Shown: positions 38,121 through 52,551 of the stretch, one piece after another
Layout of the letters: every line of letters begins with the position of its first letter
How positions within the stretch are numbered: position 1 is the stretch's first letter
NCBI GenBank assembly: GCA_008711295.1
Contig: VUYV01000020.1
Coordinates: forward strand, 249,558-313,557
DNA from: Anarhynchus alexandrinus
Lineage: Eukaryota; Chordata; Aves; Charadriiformes; Charadriidae
DNA length: 64,000 nt
Reading direction: 5' to 3'
The notes under the pieces: generated by a model
Told to the model about the DNA's origin: nothing
Databases searched by the model: none
Seen by the model: only the letters and a program-made list of their open reading frames with translations
Position numbers and translations under genes: made by a program

Positions 38121-40429
38121 AGCATTTCATACAGTTCTCTCCTGCTTGCTTTTCTTGGCAGCAAAGGAATTTGCCTGCTAAGGGGGGAGAAATGTATCTT
38201 GAAAGGTTTTTTTTTAATAAGACTTCAGGAGAGCTGGGAGCAGACTAGCAATATTATAGGCTAATCGTTATGCCTAAGATTGAAAGGTCACATGAGATCT
38301 TGTTTTATATCCTTGGTCATACACAGATGTATGTGGTTGGGAATTCTGTGTCAACTGCCCTGTAATTTTCACTTAAATAATACTTCAGAGTGTCATTTTC
38401 TCCAGCAACTGATGTTTTTTCTGTGTGTATGAAAAAATTAAGAAATTATTTGGGTTTTTTTTTGTTTTAGTTGTTCTTACTATAGAAACGTGCTAGGTGG
38501 TGTTCAGTTCTTTCAAATCTGAAAAGAGTTTATGTACACCTACGGAAAGAAAAGGCTGGTATAGATCTAACAGAAGTGGCATCTTGAGCTCTGTGAGCCT
38601 GAATGCAACTTTGCTGTTTCATTATTTTCACATTGATGGTCTTTAAATGGTTATGCAAGAAAGTTATGTCATTTATCATAGAAACATATCCTTTTTATTT
38701 TCAAAACTAAACTGTCACCTCCTTGCCAGCTTGCTCCCTGTGCTTTGCTTTATTTGGCAGTTGTTCTACATTGGACAAATTCAACATTTAAGAGTTCAAA
38801 GAGGAAAGGGGAGCACTCTTCCTCCCACTAGGCTGATCTAGAGAGGTTTGAGGCTAACATTTTTCCCGCCTCTTTTGCTTCTCAAGTCATATATCTTTCT
38901 GATCAAGCCTCTCAAGACCATGGTTGGAGCAATATAGAGAGACTTTTAGTATGACCAAGGGAGTGACAGGGCTTGTCTGTTCACCTAAACTATTAGATCA
39001 CTGTACTAGGAGTTCCTATGCCTATTCTTTAACACCCTCTTGTACTCTAGGAATACACTAAATACGGTCTAATAGTTGCTTTTAGTTATGTAGGGAATGG
39101 GAGAGGGGAGGAAGGAGGAGAAAAATTAACCGCTAATAAATTAGTTTCACATGAAGTTGAAAGTTTTAACAGAAAGTTACTGGTATCTGTGAGATGCATT
39201 GGTGAACTGAGAGAGATTTAACTCGCTTCCTTCAGGAGGGTAATAAGTGGAAGACACACCTCTTCTGTCCTGTAGAGATCCTGCATTGATATCCCAATAG
39301 TTCTCAACTATTATGAATTGTATTTATTATTAGAACACATGTTCCAAAAAGTGTTTAAAAAGAGGAGAAAAGGCAGGTGTCTTATAAAACCTTTCCTTAA
39401 TGAATTCCACACAAGATCAGAAGGTCTCCAGAACCCTAGAAATAAACCTTATTACTTCACAAAGCAATCACAAGAGAGAGTGACCTGTTGGTGATAGTTA
39501 TGATTTCAGTCTCAAGACACACATTTCCAGAACGTATTTCATTTTGCTTAACCAGATGATAGATTTGACAGAAGATGTTACATGACACAAGTGTTTCTGG
39601 GGATACGCTGAACTCATTAGCCCACTTCAAAATAATTAAGGTGGTGGTGCTTGGCTCCCTCTGTTTTTCTTCCACTATGCAATTTTGGGTTTTGTTGAGG
39701 GAGAAAAAAAATAATCAGAGATCCAGTCTGCCAAAAGTTATTCAGGAATAACTGAAGTGTTTTTGTACCGCTGGCGAAAAAGAGAATATTGAATAGTGTA
39801 ATTTTCCAGGTAATGATTTCTGCCTAGAAGTTTTCTACTGCACTGTTGTATTTGCCAGTTTGGATCTGCACTATTAGCTGGTGTGGGGAAAAGAATGAAA
39901 CCATTCTTTCTGTGCTAAAGTTTCTTCATATTTTCTCACCTAGTACTTTGAAAGTACAAACCTTTTTGCTCGTTTGACAATTATGTTCAATACCTGAGCT
40001 GTTCCACTTCTAGTGTCAATGCACTTTCTAAAAGCAGCCAAAAATACTAAGCCTCCAATTTTTTCCAAATGTTTCCCATTGAATCTTAGCTCTGAAGGCA
40101 TTTACCTTTCTCCCTTTAAAGTCTATTCACTCAGTGTTCTGACAATTTGCATGAATGTGTTACGAGTCATAATGTCAGATAGGAGAATCCCTAAGCCATA
40201 TTGAATGGTAATATTACACTTTTTTTATAGACAAAGTGATGACAGCGAGTTGCAAGGAAAAATATGAATATCAACAGATTCCAGGACACAACATTCACAT
40301 CTTTCTGCCTAAGCTTTGCACTGGAAGGCATAAGCATTATAAGCTCAACAAACTAAGAGATTGAAATAATTAAGTTCCACATGTAATCAGACCAGATATA
40401 AGGCATGGAGGACACACTATTCCCACCTA

Positions 40430-40496
40430 TTGCTAAATTGAATAGATGAAGCTTTACAGCTGTTGCTAAATTTGACTAGATGAATCTTCACAGCTG
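40430..40496. repeat. 33-34-base imperfect tandem duplication
   Basis: TTGCTAAATTGAATAGATGA followed by AGCTTTACAGCTG is repeated as TTGCTAAATTTGACTAGATG followed by AATCTTCACAGCTG. A few substitutions and a one-base length difference show that it is older than the other local duplications. Confidence 0.85.
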
Positions 40497-43400
40497 TATG
40501 TCATAAATATCATTGGAAATTTGGAGATAGGTATCCCGAGGTGAGCTAACAAACGGTGTTCTGAAATAGCCTGGGACTGGTAGACAGATTTTCTTGAGTC
40601 GCATTATCCAATGCATATGCCAGGTACTACAAACCAGACTCTCCTTTATCTGAGAAGACAGTTGCCTGTTCCACCTATATTGTAATTAAACTCTAACTTA
40701 ACAGTGATAGCTCTTCTTCTTTTCATTTCTTTCTCCATCCTTGTCCTTACTTCCCCCTTTAGTGAAAAACAGAAAGAAAAGCTGATGCAAGAAGCGTTTG
40801 GATCTGTTTTTCAGCATTGACTGCAGTTGTGCCTTTCCCCCAGAGCAAGCTGATGTGGGAACTATAAAAGCAGTGTAACCACAACAGCTTGGAACTTAAT
40901 GCAGGCTTACTATTTTGAAGTGTACGTAGTTCCTCTGCAGGTTTTGCAGCCCGTGGAAAGTGTTTTATAACTACTGTTCACCAACGGCAGTATCAAAGCT
41001 AGTTAACTAGCTATAAGCAGGGGACTTAAATCTATACAAGAGGCAGTTGAAATTCTTTGTCCTCCTTAGGCGAGTCTCCACACATGTGATTGCATGAGAC
41101 ATACGTCTACTCTTTTAAGGCAGATGTATGCAGCTATATTGAGCTGTGACAAAAATGTCAAGTCATCCGATACGAAAGGGTGAACCTTCAATGCAGATCT
41201 CTTCCGTTGAGGAACTACACCTACGTCTCCTGTTCCTGACTCATAAAGATGCAGATTAAAGCTAAGGGCAGACGGATATATTTGGCATTTGAGGCTGCAG
41301 AGTAAGTGAGAGACTACGATGCTACACTACAAACAAATAAGCTGCAAGCATACCAAAAAGGGGGCAAGATGCATGTATGGAAATGGGGATGTTCTTTCCC
41401 CAAATGCCAAATGATCTAGCCTATATTTGGACCAATTTTAAATATAGCGTTGTCATGGTTAGTTGATGGATGATATCAGTATTCTTGCTTTTGCAATAGA
41501 AAATGAATGATCTGGTTTTAAATCCGTCCTTCACAAGTAAGCTTGTAAATCTGCTGCTTCTAGAGACTTTAGGGGAAGTTCTGCTTGCACCTTTTGATAC
41601 ATCATAAAAATGAATAACATAATTGACAGGTGAAACAGCTTTTTTTTTGAAAACAAAAACATTCAAGAAGGTACACTTGCTTGATAAGGATAATGTAATA
41701 GCTATAAAATTATATTTCATATAAGTAACATTAAAATAAGTAAAAAATAAATGTAAATGGCATAAAGATAAAAAAATATATGTCGTACTTTTCTGAAGAT
41801 TTTGTGTCCTCTGTAAGTGGATTTGTCCTGAGGCTTAAGTCATGAACAGGCTTTAACGTTGAAACCCATATCCTACGCGCTGGCACTCAGTAACTTTGGG
41901 TTCCATATTTGTCCAGAACAGTAAGCTCATAATTTTGAAAGTCAGTAATGCTGTTGCTCCTAGAGGCCTTATTTGTTTTACCATGCTTCTTTAGGTGGTA
42001 GTGTTTGACTACAGCAAAAGGTTCCAAATGGCAATTGCATAGGAGATGCTCTAAATTGCTGCTTGGCTCTCAGTTTCAAATGAAAAGGAAATATTACGTC
42101 AGACATTCATGAATCCGATTATCTTCTACTCATGACCCTGACCTCTTTTGTGCTAATTTTGATATCAAAATGCTTTATGTTTCATTTGGGATTGTTGGAC
42201 TCATTTCCTCTTGTGTGCTTTCCTTCCCCACCCAGCTGCAAAAGCCCTATTATAAAGAAATTGAAGCTTTTTTTAGTAAAATGACACTGACCACTGAAGT
42301 GAATATTTGTTTCTTAGTTGGCTAGTATTGTTTTCAAAGTGAAATATGCACTTGCAATGCCTGATACAACAAACAAAAACATTCACATTAGGAATCTACT
42401 ACATGACTCATTTAAAAAAAAATAGACACATGCACATTTCTGCCACCCTAATCAATAACTTCTGCTCCAGCATGCTTCCCCTTGCAACTATCAACATCTT
42501 CTTTCATCTTAAAAGTTCACCTAGAGTTATGCAAAATCTAAGCCTTATTGGTAGTCCAGTACTTCATGTCCTTTTGCATAGATGCCTTAAAAATTTTTGG
42601 CCATCCCTCTTTCCTGCCATCAAAGTGATTGTATAGTTGAAAACAATACCTTCGATTCAAGAGGTAGTCTCTTCCTGAGTAATTTTGGAATTTGAAGTCA
42701 TTACAATTTGGATAATTTTGGATAATGATCTTGATTAAACATGTAGGGGATACTTAGGGAACAAGTTGAAAGTGAAGAATGAATTTGTTTGCCTGAGGAT
42801 AAGGTAGTAATGGAGTGGGGAAGAATGAATTACCAGAATATCACAAAGAAAAAAGTGTTGGAAATGTTGTATAAATGGTAGCTTTCCAGTTTTCTACCAT
42901 GTAAAGTACAAAAAAGAAACAGCTTTAACTGGCACACCAGAGAATTAGACTGAAAAACCTCACAGATAAAAGACTTACTAAAGGTACGCAGTAAAACAAG
43001 TACAATTTTTCTAAATCCTCACTTTCTGCAATAAGGTTAACAAGGAGTGATAAATCTATTTTTTTATAGAATAGGAAGTGTAGAATAATTGTTTAAAATT
43101 GGTAATTTAGCTGAATTGTTTAATGACGAATACTTAAAAATGTTAATATCTTTATATATTCAATATCCGTGCTGCTTATTTAGTCGCTACGTGTAGAACA
43201 ACAAAGTTTAAAAGTCCAAGTGATAGCACAGTTACGACATAAGCTAAAGTAGAGAAAAACTGGTACATCCAGTTAATGTTTAGATATTTTATTACAAAAT
43301 TTATTAAACCTACACTTATAATCAGTAATCTAAATTAATATACCAGCAGGACATATTTTGACACTGAGATTTAAAAAAAATTGGATGCATGTTCTGGTGA

Positions 43401-43850
43401 AAATCATTGGTGAAATCCCTGGAATGAGAGGATGCTGAAGTGGCGAACCAGCCTCCAACAGCTGTCATGCAGGAGCAAAGGCATGGGTTTTTTCATAGCT
43501 CAATACCTAGTTTATTCAGAGTTGAGAAACTCCTTGGGAGCTGATAAGACGAGAACACATGTTTTTTCTTGTTTACTCTATAAAATTAGGCCTGAAACAC
43601 TGAGATCTACTCATTTTAATGTCTTGTAAAACAATGTAATCAGCATCTATGTGTTTCTAAGTTATCTATAAGAAAGGAGCAAATTGTAAATGCAAAACAC
43701 ATTTTTGATATTTGTCTTTCTGATTACAAGGCCTATCATTTTATTAATTGATATAATGTATGTTTGCTTTGTTTGCTAATTGCACTTCCATTTCCATCTA
43801 GAAAAGCGTTAAAACAATGGCAAGTTAACTTCTTTATTTAGGATGTGAGA

Positions 43851-44090
43851 AATGCCATTCATCATTCTCTAACATTTACATTTGAAAACAACAGGAGTTT
43901 TATGCTAAAAATACAGTTGTCTTAAACATGTTTACATTGGATCCTCCTTGTTTAAAAAAAAAAAGATAGAAATAAGGCTATGTACAATGCCGTTCATCAT
44001 TCTATAACATTTACATTTAAAAACAACAGGAGTTTTTATGCTAAAAATACAGTTGTCCTGGTTTAAAAAAAAAAAGAAGGCTATGTATAA
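43851..44090. repeat. Tandem duplication, 135-base unit, second copy with internal deletion
   Basis: Copy 1 begins AATGCCATTCATCATTCT at 43851 and copy 2 begins AATGCCGTTCATCATTCT at 43986. Both contain AACAACAGGAGTTTT and CTAAAAATACAGTTGTC, then an A11 run and a GGCTATGTA stretch. Copy 2 lacks about 30 bases that in copy 1 lie between CAGTTGTC and the A-run. There are several point differences, so this is an old genomic duplication and not an assembly error. Confidence 0.9.
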
Positions 44091-46689
44091 TTGAAGGAGT
44101 CTGATTCTCATCACTGATGAAAATCTTTTAAAGGAAAAGAACAGAACTTGCAAATACAAAAAAAGAAAAAACCACCATCAAAATGATTTGCTGACTGAAA
44201 TAATATTGAGGATTATTAATTCAAATCACAAAAATTTATATCAGTTCTCTTTGGCTCAAAGATGCTTTATCTTCAATGACACAATACTGTATGTATATTT
44301 TGCTTGGTTAGGGCAGTCGTTTATTAAAAATATGGAAACTATTTACTTCATAAAATGGCTTTTTAAGAGCCAAATTAAGACAAACAGAATGAATTTTGCA
44401 TTCTTTTCAGATTTTAATAGTTTCCGAGAACAATAAAAATATGTGCAGAGCAACTATAAAATGCCCTGATTATGATAGTTTTGCAGTTATAATTCAGTAC
44501 TGGTGATCAGTTTATTACAGGTAAGAAATTAAATCAGTTAAATAAAACAAAGCAGTTCTCTTTGTCGTCCCACAGTTTTCTCTGAGGAATATACCCCCAG
44601 TCTTCCCCTGCAAAGCCTGCCAAATTAATGAGTTTTTCAGCATGACAAGAAGGCACTGAGTGCCGTAGGTTATTGTAGTTCAAGAAGATCCAGTGCAACG
44701 GTGAACTGTCCCTCAAAACATAGAAGATTAATTCAGTCTTGAAAGACTAATTTATAGTCATGCATGTAGTAGATAGTGCCTTCTTATTTACTGAAATGAA
44801 GCTAAAACATACAATTGCTGGGAAATAAGTAGAATAACAATGAGACAAATGTTATTGATAGAAGTGTTTGTGTCTGTGTGTTTTTTAAGATTTTGAAAGT
44901 GATCCAGCATTGTTCTGAAAAAATCTTCCATTAGAAGGTATTGTAGTGCTGCTTTAACCATTGCAGGAAATGAGAGACTGGAGACTGGTTTTAGTTTTAA
45001 AGGTATTTAAAGTGAAATAATATGGAAATAGTGGTGCTCCAATACTTGCATAAGTTGGAATAGGTAATAAGTCAAAGTCAACCTAGCGAATCCCAATAAT
45101 TACTGGTCCTTGCGTTTGTCTTTATATACTCACTCAATAAAGAAAAAATAAACAACCTGTCAGCAAGACTTTTCTTTTCTCCCTATACAAAAAAATATTT
45201 TACTTTCTCAGGTCAGCATACAAGCTGAGATTTTAAGAGAAGCCAATGCATTTATTGTCAAAGGAGGCTTTCAGTAGGAAATCTGATAAAAGTTGAAAAT
45301 AATTACTTTCAAATTTTAAAGTAGGGGCAAGAAAGTGGTTGTATAGCCAAAGCAGGGTAAAGTCTGAGAACGTTACATTGGAAGCATTTTACTTTTATTA
45401 GGTAGGTCAACACCAGGGATGATCAAGGAGAATGCTTTAGGTGGTTTGTTTCTTGAACACCAGTTAAGAGTAAGATTTCAGCAGATCAGTTTCTGCAACA
45501 AAACTGATGAAGTATAAGCTGCCGCGGTTTGTAATCACTGACCTAGAGAATATGGATTCACAGAAAGCAGGGTGAAGGGGTTTGTAAAAAAGGTCATTTA
45601 ACTGGTGACAAATCTTTGTGAGATAAATTTAGAAATAGTGAAGAAAAATAATGCTTGTGGAAAAGATAAAATAGAAAAGAAAGGCCTATTGTGTAATTAA
45701 TGATTTAATGATTTTAAAATGTTATTTTTCTTTTTTTTAGAGTAAATGATTGTATCGCTTACAAAAACAAGAACTAATTCCAAAAATGAAAATGTTCATG
45801 CTTTGAAATCAGTTTGTAACTGTGATGCTGTAGTAGCGAGTGAGAACTGCCTTTTCTGATAGATGTTTCTACGGGAATAATTTTGAACGTGCCAGGGGCC
45901 TAGCTCTCCAGTAAGTTACAGGGAGAGTCAGGTTATTAAAAAAATTATTTAATAAGGTGACTGTACATGGTTCCTGAGTGTTCAGAGGCAGGAAATTCTG
46001 AGAATCTAGTATGTGAAGAATCAGTTGATTGGAAACTATTGCACTGGAGACAAACTTTGCAATAGTGTGGGCTGGATCTAGCTTCTAACGAGATAACTGT
46101 TTGCTGGCCTAACTCAACTCATTTAGTTCCTGTTCCAGTTATGAATTGAGGAATATATTTGGCTTCTGAAATTTCCAAACTGATTTAAGGACCATCAATT
46201 CAAATAATCATTTGGATTGGTGTTTGGAGAGTTCTATGATGATATGATATTGGCCCTTTTCGATATTTCCATTTGCTTTTTCAGTTACCGAGTTTCTTCA
46301 CAGTATTGCTGTCTGTCTGAATATTGTAAATTATAGCACTGTGGTTTTGTGATAAGACTTGGGTGTTTTGACAGATGTGGAGATGTTTTTGTAAGCGATA
46401 CGACCTACCATGCCTGAACTAGATTTTAAATGGCATAAATAATATTGTTTGTAGCTATTACGCACATTGCTGTGCTATACCTGCCCATTTTTCCAGATGC
46501 AGATCTGTGCAAACATTGAAGTTGCCTAGGAATAGAAACACGCAGTAAATGATTCTACCACAGAGCACTTCATCTTCTGCTTTATTCCATTTTCCCCTGT
46601 GTAAAATGCATACAAATAAAGGTCATTAATAATATTGCAAGTTCAGACACTTAAAAGTTATAAAATGCCAAGTTATAGTGCAATCTTAA

Positions 46690-47060
46690 ACTATTTCAGG
46701 AGCTCTCAAGCTGCACCTTGCCAGGACAATTCCTCTGGTCTGAAATCTGCCTTCCTCCCTGTGGTTCTCCATTAAGAATGCAGGCAGAGGGTTGGATGAA
46801 CGGCCAGAGGTCCAGCAGACTCCTGGGCTCATGTTCCTCTCTCCCTGGAAAAAACGGTAGCAGGAAGTAGGTGGTGGCAACTGCTGGTGGAGGAGTTAAT
46901 TTGTCCTTCAGTCCTCTCCCTCTGGCCCAGGTTAGAGTATCTCATATAAAAAGGGGGCAGCTGAAAGCAAAGTGCATCTGTTCCTCTGGCAGCAGTGTGC
47001 TACCGCCTCCAGAAGATCAGCAAGAAAATTGCCTTCAGTGCAAGACTGGTGCCATTAGAG
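46690..47060 (+). other. GC-richer block with TATA-like motif
   Basis: The block stands out from the AT-rich intron by composition. It contains TATAAAAA at 46945-46952 followed by GGGGGCAGCTG, preceded by a pyrimidine-rich CCTCTCCCTCTGGCCCAG. This could be a core-promoter-like sequence, an unrecognised repeat or chance. The open frames that cross it (for example 46871-47071) do not resemble a known protein. Confidence 0.25.
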
Positions 47061-48917
47061 CTTGCAGCTGACTATCCTTTGTTGAGTAATTGAAGGCTAT
47101 TAACGTACATGGGTGTTACACCGACTGTCATATCCTGAGTCCATGTTTAGTTCTAGTTGCTCTTCTTAGCAGAAGATCTGTTGTTGTCCAGTCTCTGTCC
47201 CTCAACCTGTTTGGTGCGAGTGACCAGCACAGACCATGAAACTCCATCCAGCTGAATGGGAATTTTATTTTGGTTTGGTTTCTTAGTTGTGTGCATACCA
47301 GACAGGCTATGGCTGTGCTATATATTTGTGGAAAGAATTGTATTTTTGTGGATTCCTCCTTTTTTGATAAAGAAGAACTGAGTCTTCAGGGGAGCTTCAT
47401 GTGCTCCTCTTTGAATATGTCATACAATCAGGCATGGAATATTTAATGCATTTAGAGTGTTTTCATTTTTACTGGAAATCGAACTGATTTCAAGCCAATT
47501 GTTGCTGAAGATGCTTATTTTCACTCTTTGGTGAGTAGATCAATCATTAACAGGGAATGATAGGGGGGTTGTTTGTTTTTCCCTGATGTATAGTGAGCTT
47601 TCCAGGAACATGTGAAGAACTGGATTGGATGTCTTTCAAGAAAATACATATATTGAAAACAGACTTCTTTATATGGTATTGCCTTTCTTTGGGATAGCTA
47701 AAGTTTAAACACTTTGCCTGTGTGTCATATTTCTAATGTACTTACCATCATATACTCTATGGTTGCTGGGTCAGGCTCAGCTACTGGAAGAATGTGTATT
47801 TCCTGCCAAGTAATTTTTCAACAGAAACTACTGGGTATCAGTCAAGGTTTCACTCTATAGGGAAGCTATTCTTAGGAAAAAGATGTTTCTTTTTGTAAGA
47901 AGGGAAAACAATGGGCGTCCCAAGATGTTATCTGAGTCGTTCTGATCAAATTCAGGACAAAAGAGACTGAACTTGTCTGCCTTTTCTCTTCATACTCCTG
48001 TCCCCTTTAACAAAAAACTAAAGATGTTCTTGAGATTTGCAACTGAATAAGAATAGTTGAAAAACAGATTTCGGCAAAAGAGCACTTTGCTGGTATAAAA
48101 AAAAAAAAAAGTTGGCTATTTCTAATACTGCAAAAGGAGCTGTTAGTGATTAGAGCCGCTGGGTATCTGTGGTTTCAGGTTACAGGTATCTAGATAAGAC
48201 TAGACAATATTTTTTCCCCCTTACAGGCATCTAAGGACATTTAAGTAACAGGAAAGAATTATGGGTGGTATGATTGCCAGTGAAAAACTGCACTGAGTTA
48301 CATGAATACATCACACTTTGTGTGTTGTGTTTTTTCCTCGAGATTTCTATTTGTTCAACAGAATACCATCCAGTCCCTACCTTAGGTGAGGAAGCTGAAA
48401 ATGTTTACATGCTTGCAATTAATAACATGGTCTTAAGAACTTTTCCTCTGAAATTCTTTGTTTTACTTCAAGTATGTTGTTTACATTCTTGAGAAATGAC
48501 CATCTAATTCCTAAGTTCTAATTATATTTTTTTGCCATGTATAAATGTTTTCTTTGAATATTTATTTATAATGTGTTTATTTATAATATGTTTTGTGATA
48601 AAGCTTGAATGAGGCAGCTTCTGCTACTTACAGACAACTTGTCATTTTTCTTATTGCTCATGTATATATATATACTGTTGTACAATTTACAGTAAGCAAA
48701 ATGCAAATGTGTGGTATATGGCAGGTAAACTCAAGTCTTCCAGCAATAGAAAAAGTACAGGATATTTCCAGTAGATTGTTCTTGAGCAGGGAGTTCCAGC
48801 TGGAATACAGACTAGATTGAAAGGGTCATAAAGAGGCATGTATGTTTATGAGTATCATACCTAAATTAACAATGAAATACTCCATATAAAAGTTATTAAA
48901 CTAAAGGAGTTAATTAA

Positions 48918-49236
48918 CTGAAAGGAGGTTGTAGAGAGGTGGCGGTCGACCTCTTCTTGCTAGTAACAAGTGATAGGACAAGAGGAAATGGCCTCAAGTT
49001 ATGCCAGGGCAGGATTAGATTGGATATTAGGAAAAAGTTCTTCACTGAAGGGGTTGTTAAGCATTGGAAGAGTCTGCCCAGGGAAGTGGTGGAGTCTCCA
49101 TCCCTGGAGTTATTTAAAAGACGGTAGACGTGGTGCTTAGGGACATGGTTTAGTGGTGGTTTTGGTAGTGGTAGGTTGATGGTTGGACTTGATGATCTTC
49201 AAGGTCCCTTCCAACCTAGACAATTCTACGATTCTA
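48918..49236 (+). mobile_element. CR1 LINE 3' end, well preserved
   Basis: About 320 bases follow the bird CR1 consensus closely: AGGAGGTTGTAGAGAGGTGG, AACAAGTGATAGGACAAGAG, the coding block [20 protein letters not shown] then [15 protein letters not shown], and the tail GATGATCTTCAAGGTCCCTT, CCAACCTAGACAATTCTACG, ATTCTA. It is the least diverged CR1 in the window and so probably the youngest. The frame ends at a stop shortly after FKRR. Confidence 0.94.
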
Positions 49237-52200
49237 AAGGGTTCGGCTTGACTATACCCTTCTGTTTGGCTTTTCGGGGGAAGAACTACATCTCTCAAAG
49301 AATATAGCTGCTATGTATTACAAAACACAAATGTTTGACATAATTTATTCTGTATAGCACTTTATTGTAATGACTGACAGGGTGGGAGGGAAAGATCACA
49401 GTACACCAGAATAGTTTCTGGCACGAGATCAATCAAATCATTATTACAGGTTACAAGCAAGTTCTTCCTTTGCCAAAAAATGGAGACAACCTTTTTTAAA
49501 GAAAAGTTTATTTGCTTATGCTTTTGAATGAACTAACAGCAGAAGCCCTAAATGCATCAAACTTAAAACATTTTAGAAAATTTTCCAGGCATAATCTATC
49601 TTAGAGAGAGTACTGCATTATTCTCAGGTTGATGTCAGGTGCAGACAATGCAATTAAACCTGTGTGCAAATACCACAGAGATGGGTGTCCTAAAAAAGCC
49701 TCTACTGACATTCTTCTCAGCCCAGAAACTTTAAACTTTTAAGTATTTACTGAGGGATAGCTGACAAGTTTCTTTAGCTGTGTAGGGGGAGAAGAAAATA
49801 GGAGATAGGAGAGGAGAAGCCATAAAACAAACATTGCGTGCTCAGTACTATGAGTACTTATGCTCTTGAGAGATGGAGCATCTTAACTGAAGAATCCATC
49901 AAAATAAGCCACTAGAAAAATACTGTGGGGTGGATAGTGCTAAATCCAGCACACGAAGGCGTCTTTTCTTTACAGATCAAGGAGACTTCTGTGTCCAGTC
50001 TAGGGTGGGAGGGGAAAAAAAAAGCTAAGTAGTAGCTGGGGAATTAGTCTGCTTTTTGAAAAGGGGATTGCGCTAGTTTGAAAGAATATGCATAGAAATT
50101 TTTTGGTTTAATTTCAGTTAAAGGAAATCAACATTTTGGTTCTGTGAGTAAAGCTGCTAGAAACTGGGGCTGTTTTCTTGTGACTTTTTAAAAAAGGCAA
50201 ATAACCTCAGACACTGAACATTGTGATTTCTTTCAGTGTAGTGATTATGTACAATCAAGACGGTTTTGCCCAAATATCGGGCAAAGTAGTTAAAACTGCT
50301 TTCAATGCAAACAGACATAGCTTTGAAATCTTGCAGCCTGAAGCCTTCTCCTTGAATGTTTCAGTTAATTTTGTTTCGAGCGCTACTTGTTTTATAGTTC
50401 TAGAGTTGCATTGCCTCGTTGGTAGTTTCTCTCTGTGAAGCATCCTGACATCTTTGCAGCTCCTGTGTTCTGGGTGCCCCATATCCATTCATTTGCAATA
50501 CAAAGTAGGCAGTCAGAGCTATACAAGATTTTAAAGTTAGCTTTAAGAAATTTTAAACCGGCTGTTAGTTCCTAGGGAGCAGCGCAATAGGTAACCTAGT
50601 TGGTTTGAATATACACACCATTTGAGGTCAGTCCTATCAAGCAATAATTTCATTGGAAGAATGACTGAAAGGGTGAGCTTGCAAAGTGGGCAAAAATGGA
50701 AGTTTTCAAGACTACAAGATTTTAATGAAACCAAGACTTATATTTGAATTCGGGGTAAAAAGAGGATAAGATTTTTGCCCTTTTAAGTATTGAACTTCCA
50801 CAGAGTTCTCACTGAACATTTTCATCCTCCTGAGAATATGAATAATGTAAAATCTCCAGTAAGTAATGCTCTTCATCTTAGCATCTTTGCACAATGTAAG
50901 AAATGGCCTTTTTGAGTTTCCATGAATCACAAATCATAATTTATAATAGTGATTGCTGTAATAAATTTTCCTCAAGTATTTAATGTCATAATTCCCCTTT
51001 GAAAATTAGATAAATGAGGGGGAGGGTTTCTTTCTTGATGTTGAAATACATCCTTGCTTAACAGCTTTTGTTTTGTGTTTGTATGCTTTAGTTCTTGACT
51101 ATTCAGAGATTTTCATCATTTAACAGAAATATATAATCTGTGAGCTTTTTAAAAGGATAGCTCATTATTTCCTTTAAGTCGTTTTAGTTTCCAAGCAACA
51201 AAGTCCTGTCTTAAATGTCAAAATGCTGTTCTGAATAATGGTTGAATGTAATAAATCTAAATGTACTGGGTTTATGTCTTTTTATCTAGTGATAAAATTG
51301 GCAATCAATAAAGTAATCACTATTTGGTCATAATCTCCCTGATGAAGTTTAGACTAATCTTAATGGTTTTCATTTTTTCCACATTATATCCATACTTATC
51401 AAGCAGAAATTACTCTCTCCCATAAAGCAAAACTTTACTGCATTGTTATATGAAAACTGTTTTTATTGCTTCATATTTTCTGACATTGCTTCACTGGAAG
51501 ATTAAGTATTTTGATCATTGGATTTTAGAAGTCTGGGTATGTCTCAGTTTGTCCCAGTGGTTTTGGTTACAGGAGCTCTTGGGTTGGCAAAGAGCTGTTG
51601 AAACAAGTTTGTTGCTTGAATTGTAAATATATTTTTGGTTTTTTTTTTTAAAGTAAGTTTACCAAAAGAGTGTAACTCGAGTTCTAATTACATATCCACA
51701 AGGTACTAAGACACTTATAGTACATTAGAAAAGCTTGGAATATCTGATCTAATTAACAGGAAAGAAAATTTGGAAAACCCTAATTATTCTGTATATTTAA
51801 TTCTCTGTACTTGTCACCTGCTTTCTAATGAATATACAGTTTCTGAAATTTAGACACTGATTATATATTATATGTTTTCTTCAGGGGGAAAGCAGCTTGT
51901 ATTAGTAATTCTGTATTTGTGTTTTACTGAGTACAGTATTGCAGAACAAGGCTGCGACAATTACTGTCATAGTACATCCCAAATTAACTTGGACTATAGT
52001 TCTTTCTTGTGCGGCGTTTTTCAGGCTTTATTGTTAGAAAATGTAATTTGGCAAAAGACAGTTTAAAAAAGAATAAAGCCACTTATAGTTTTGAAACTTC
52101 AAGAATTATGTAGATTTTCTGTTAGACAAGTATTTTAATATCGCTGACCTCACAAGTAAAGATTTTAAAGCATTTAGAATTAGGTGTTAAGTTGCGTGAA

Positions 52201-52551
52201 ACTTTGAATTAATTTAACGATGAATCTCTGGAAGTTTTATAGAAGTCTGTAAATATTACAGGATCCACAAGAGCTTCCTGCATAAGCTTCAAAAAATGCC
52301 CACTTTTTGTTTCATAAATACTAAGCAGTAGAAACTCTTTATCTATGTGACTGAGTTCTGTGGTAAGGAATCAAAGGAGCTCTTTGATGACAGATTTTCC
52401 TGTTTATTCATAATCTGTAAAATAAGCTTGTGAATAAAATAAGAACTTTGTCATTGTACAACCACAGAGTTACACATGTAGTTGCTGTTACTTTTACAAA
52501 GCTTTCTTCTGCTTTGTTCTTGAGTAAATAACGTAGGTGAACCCTGAGGAC

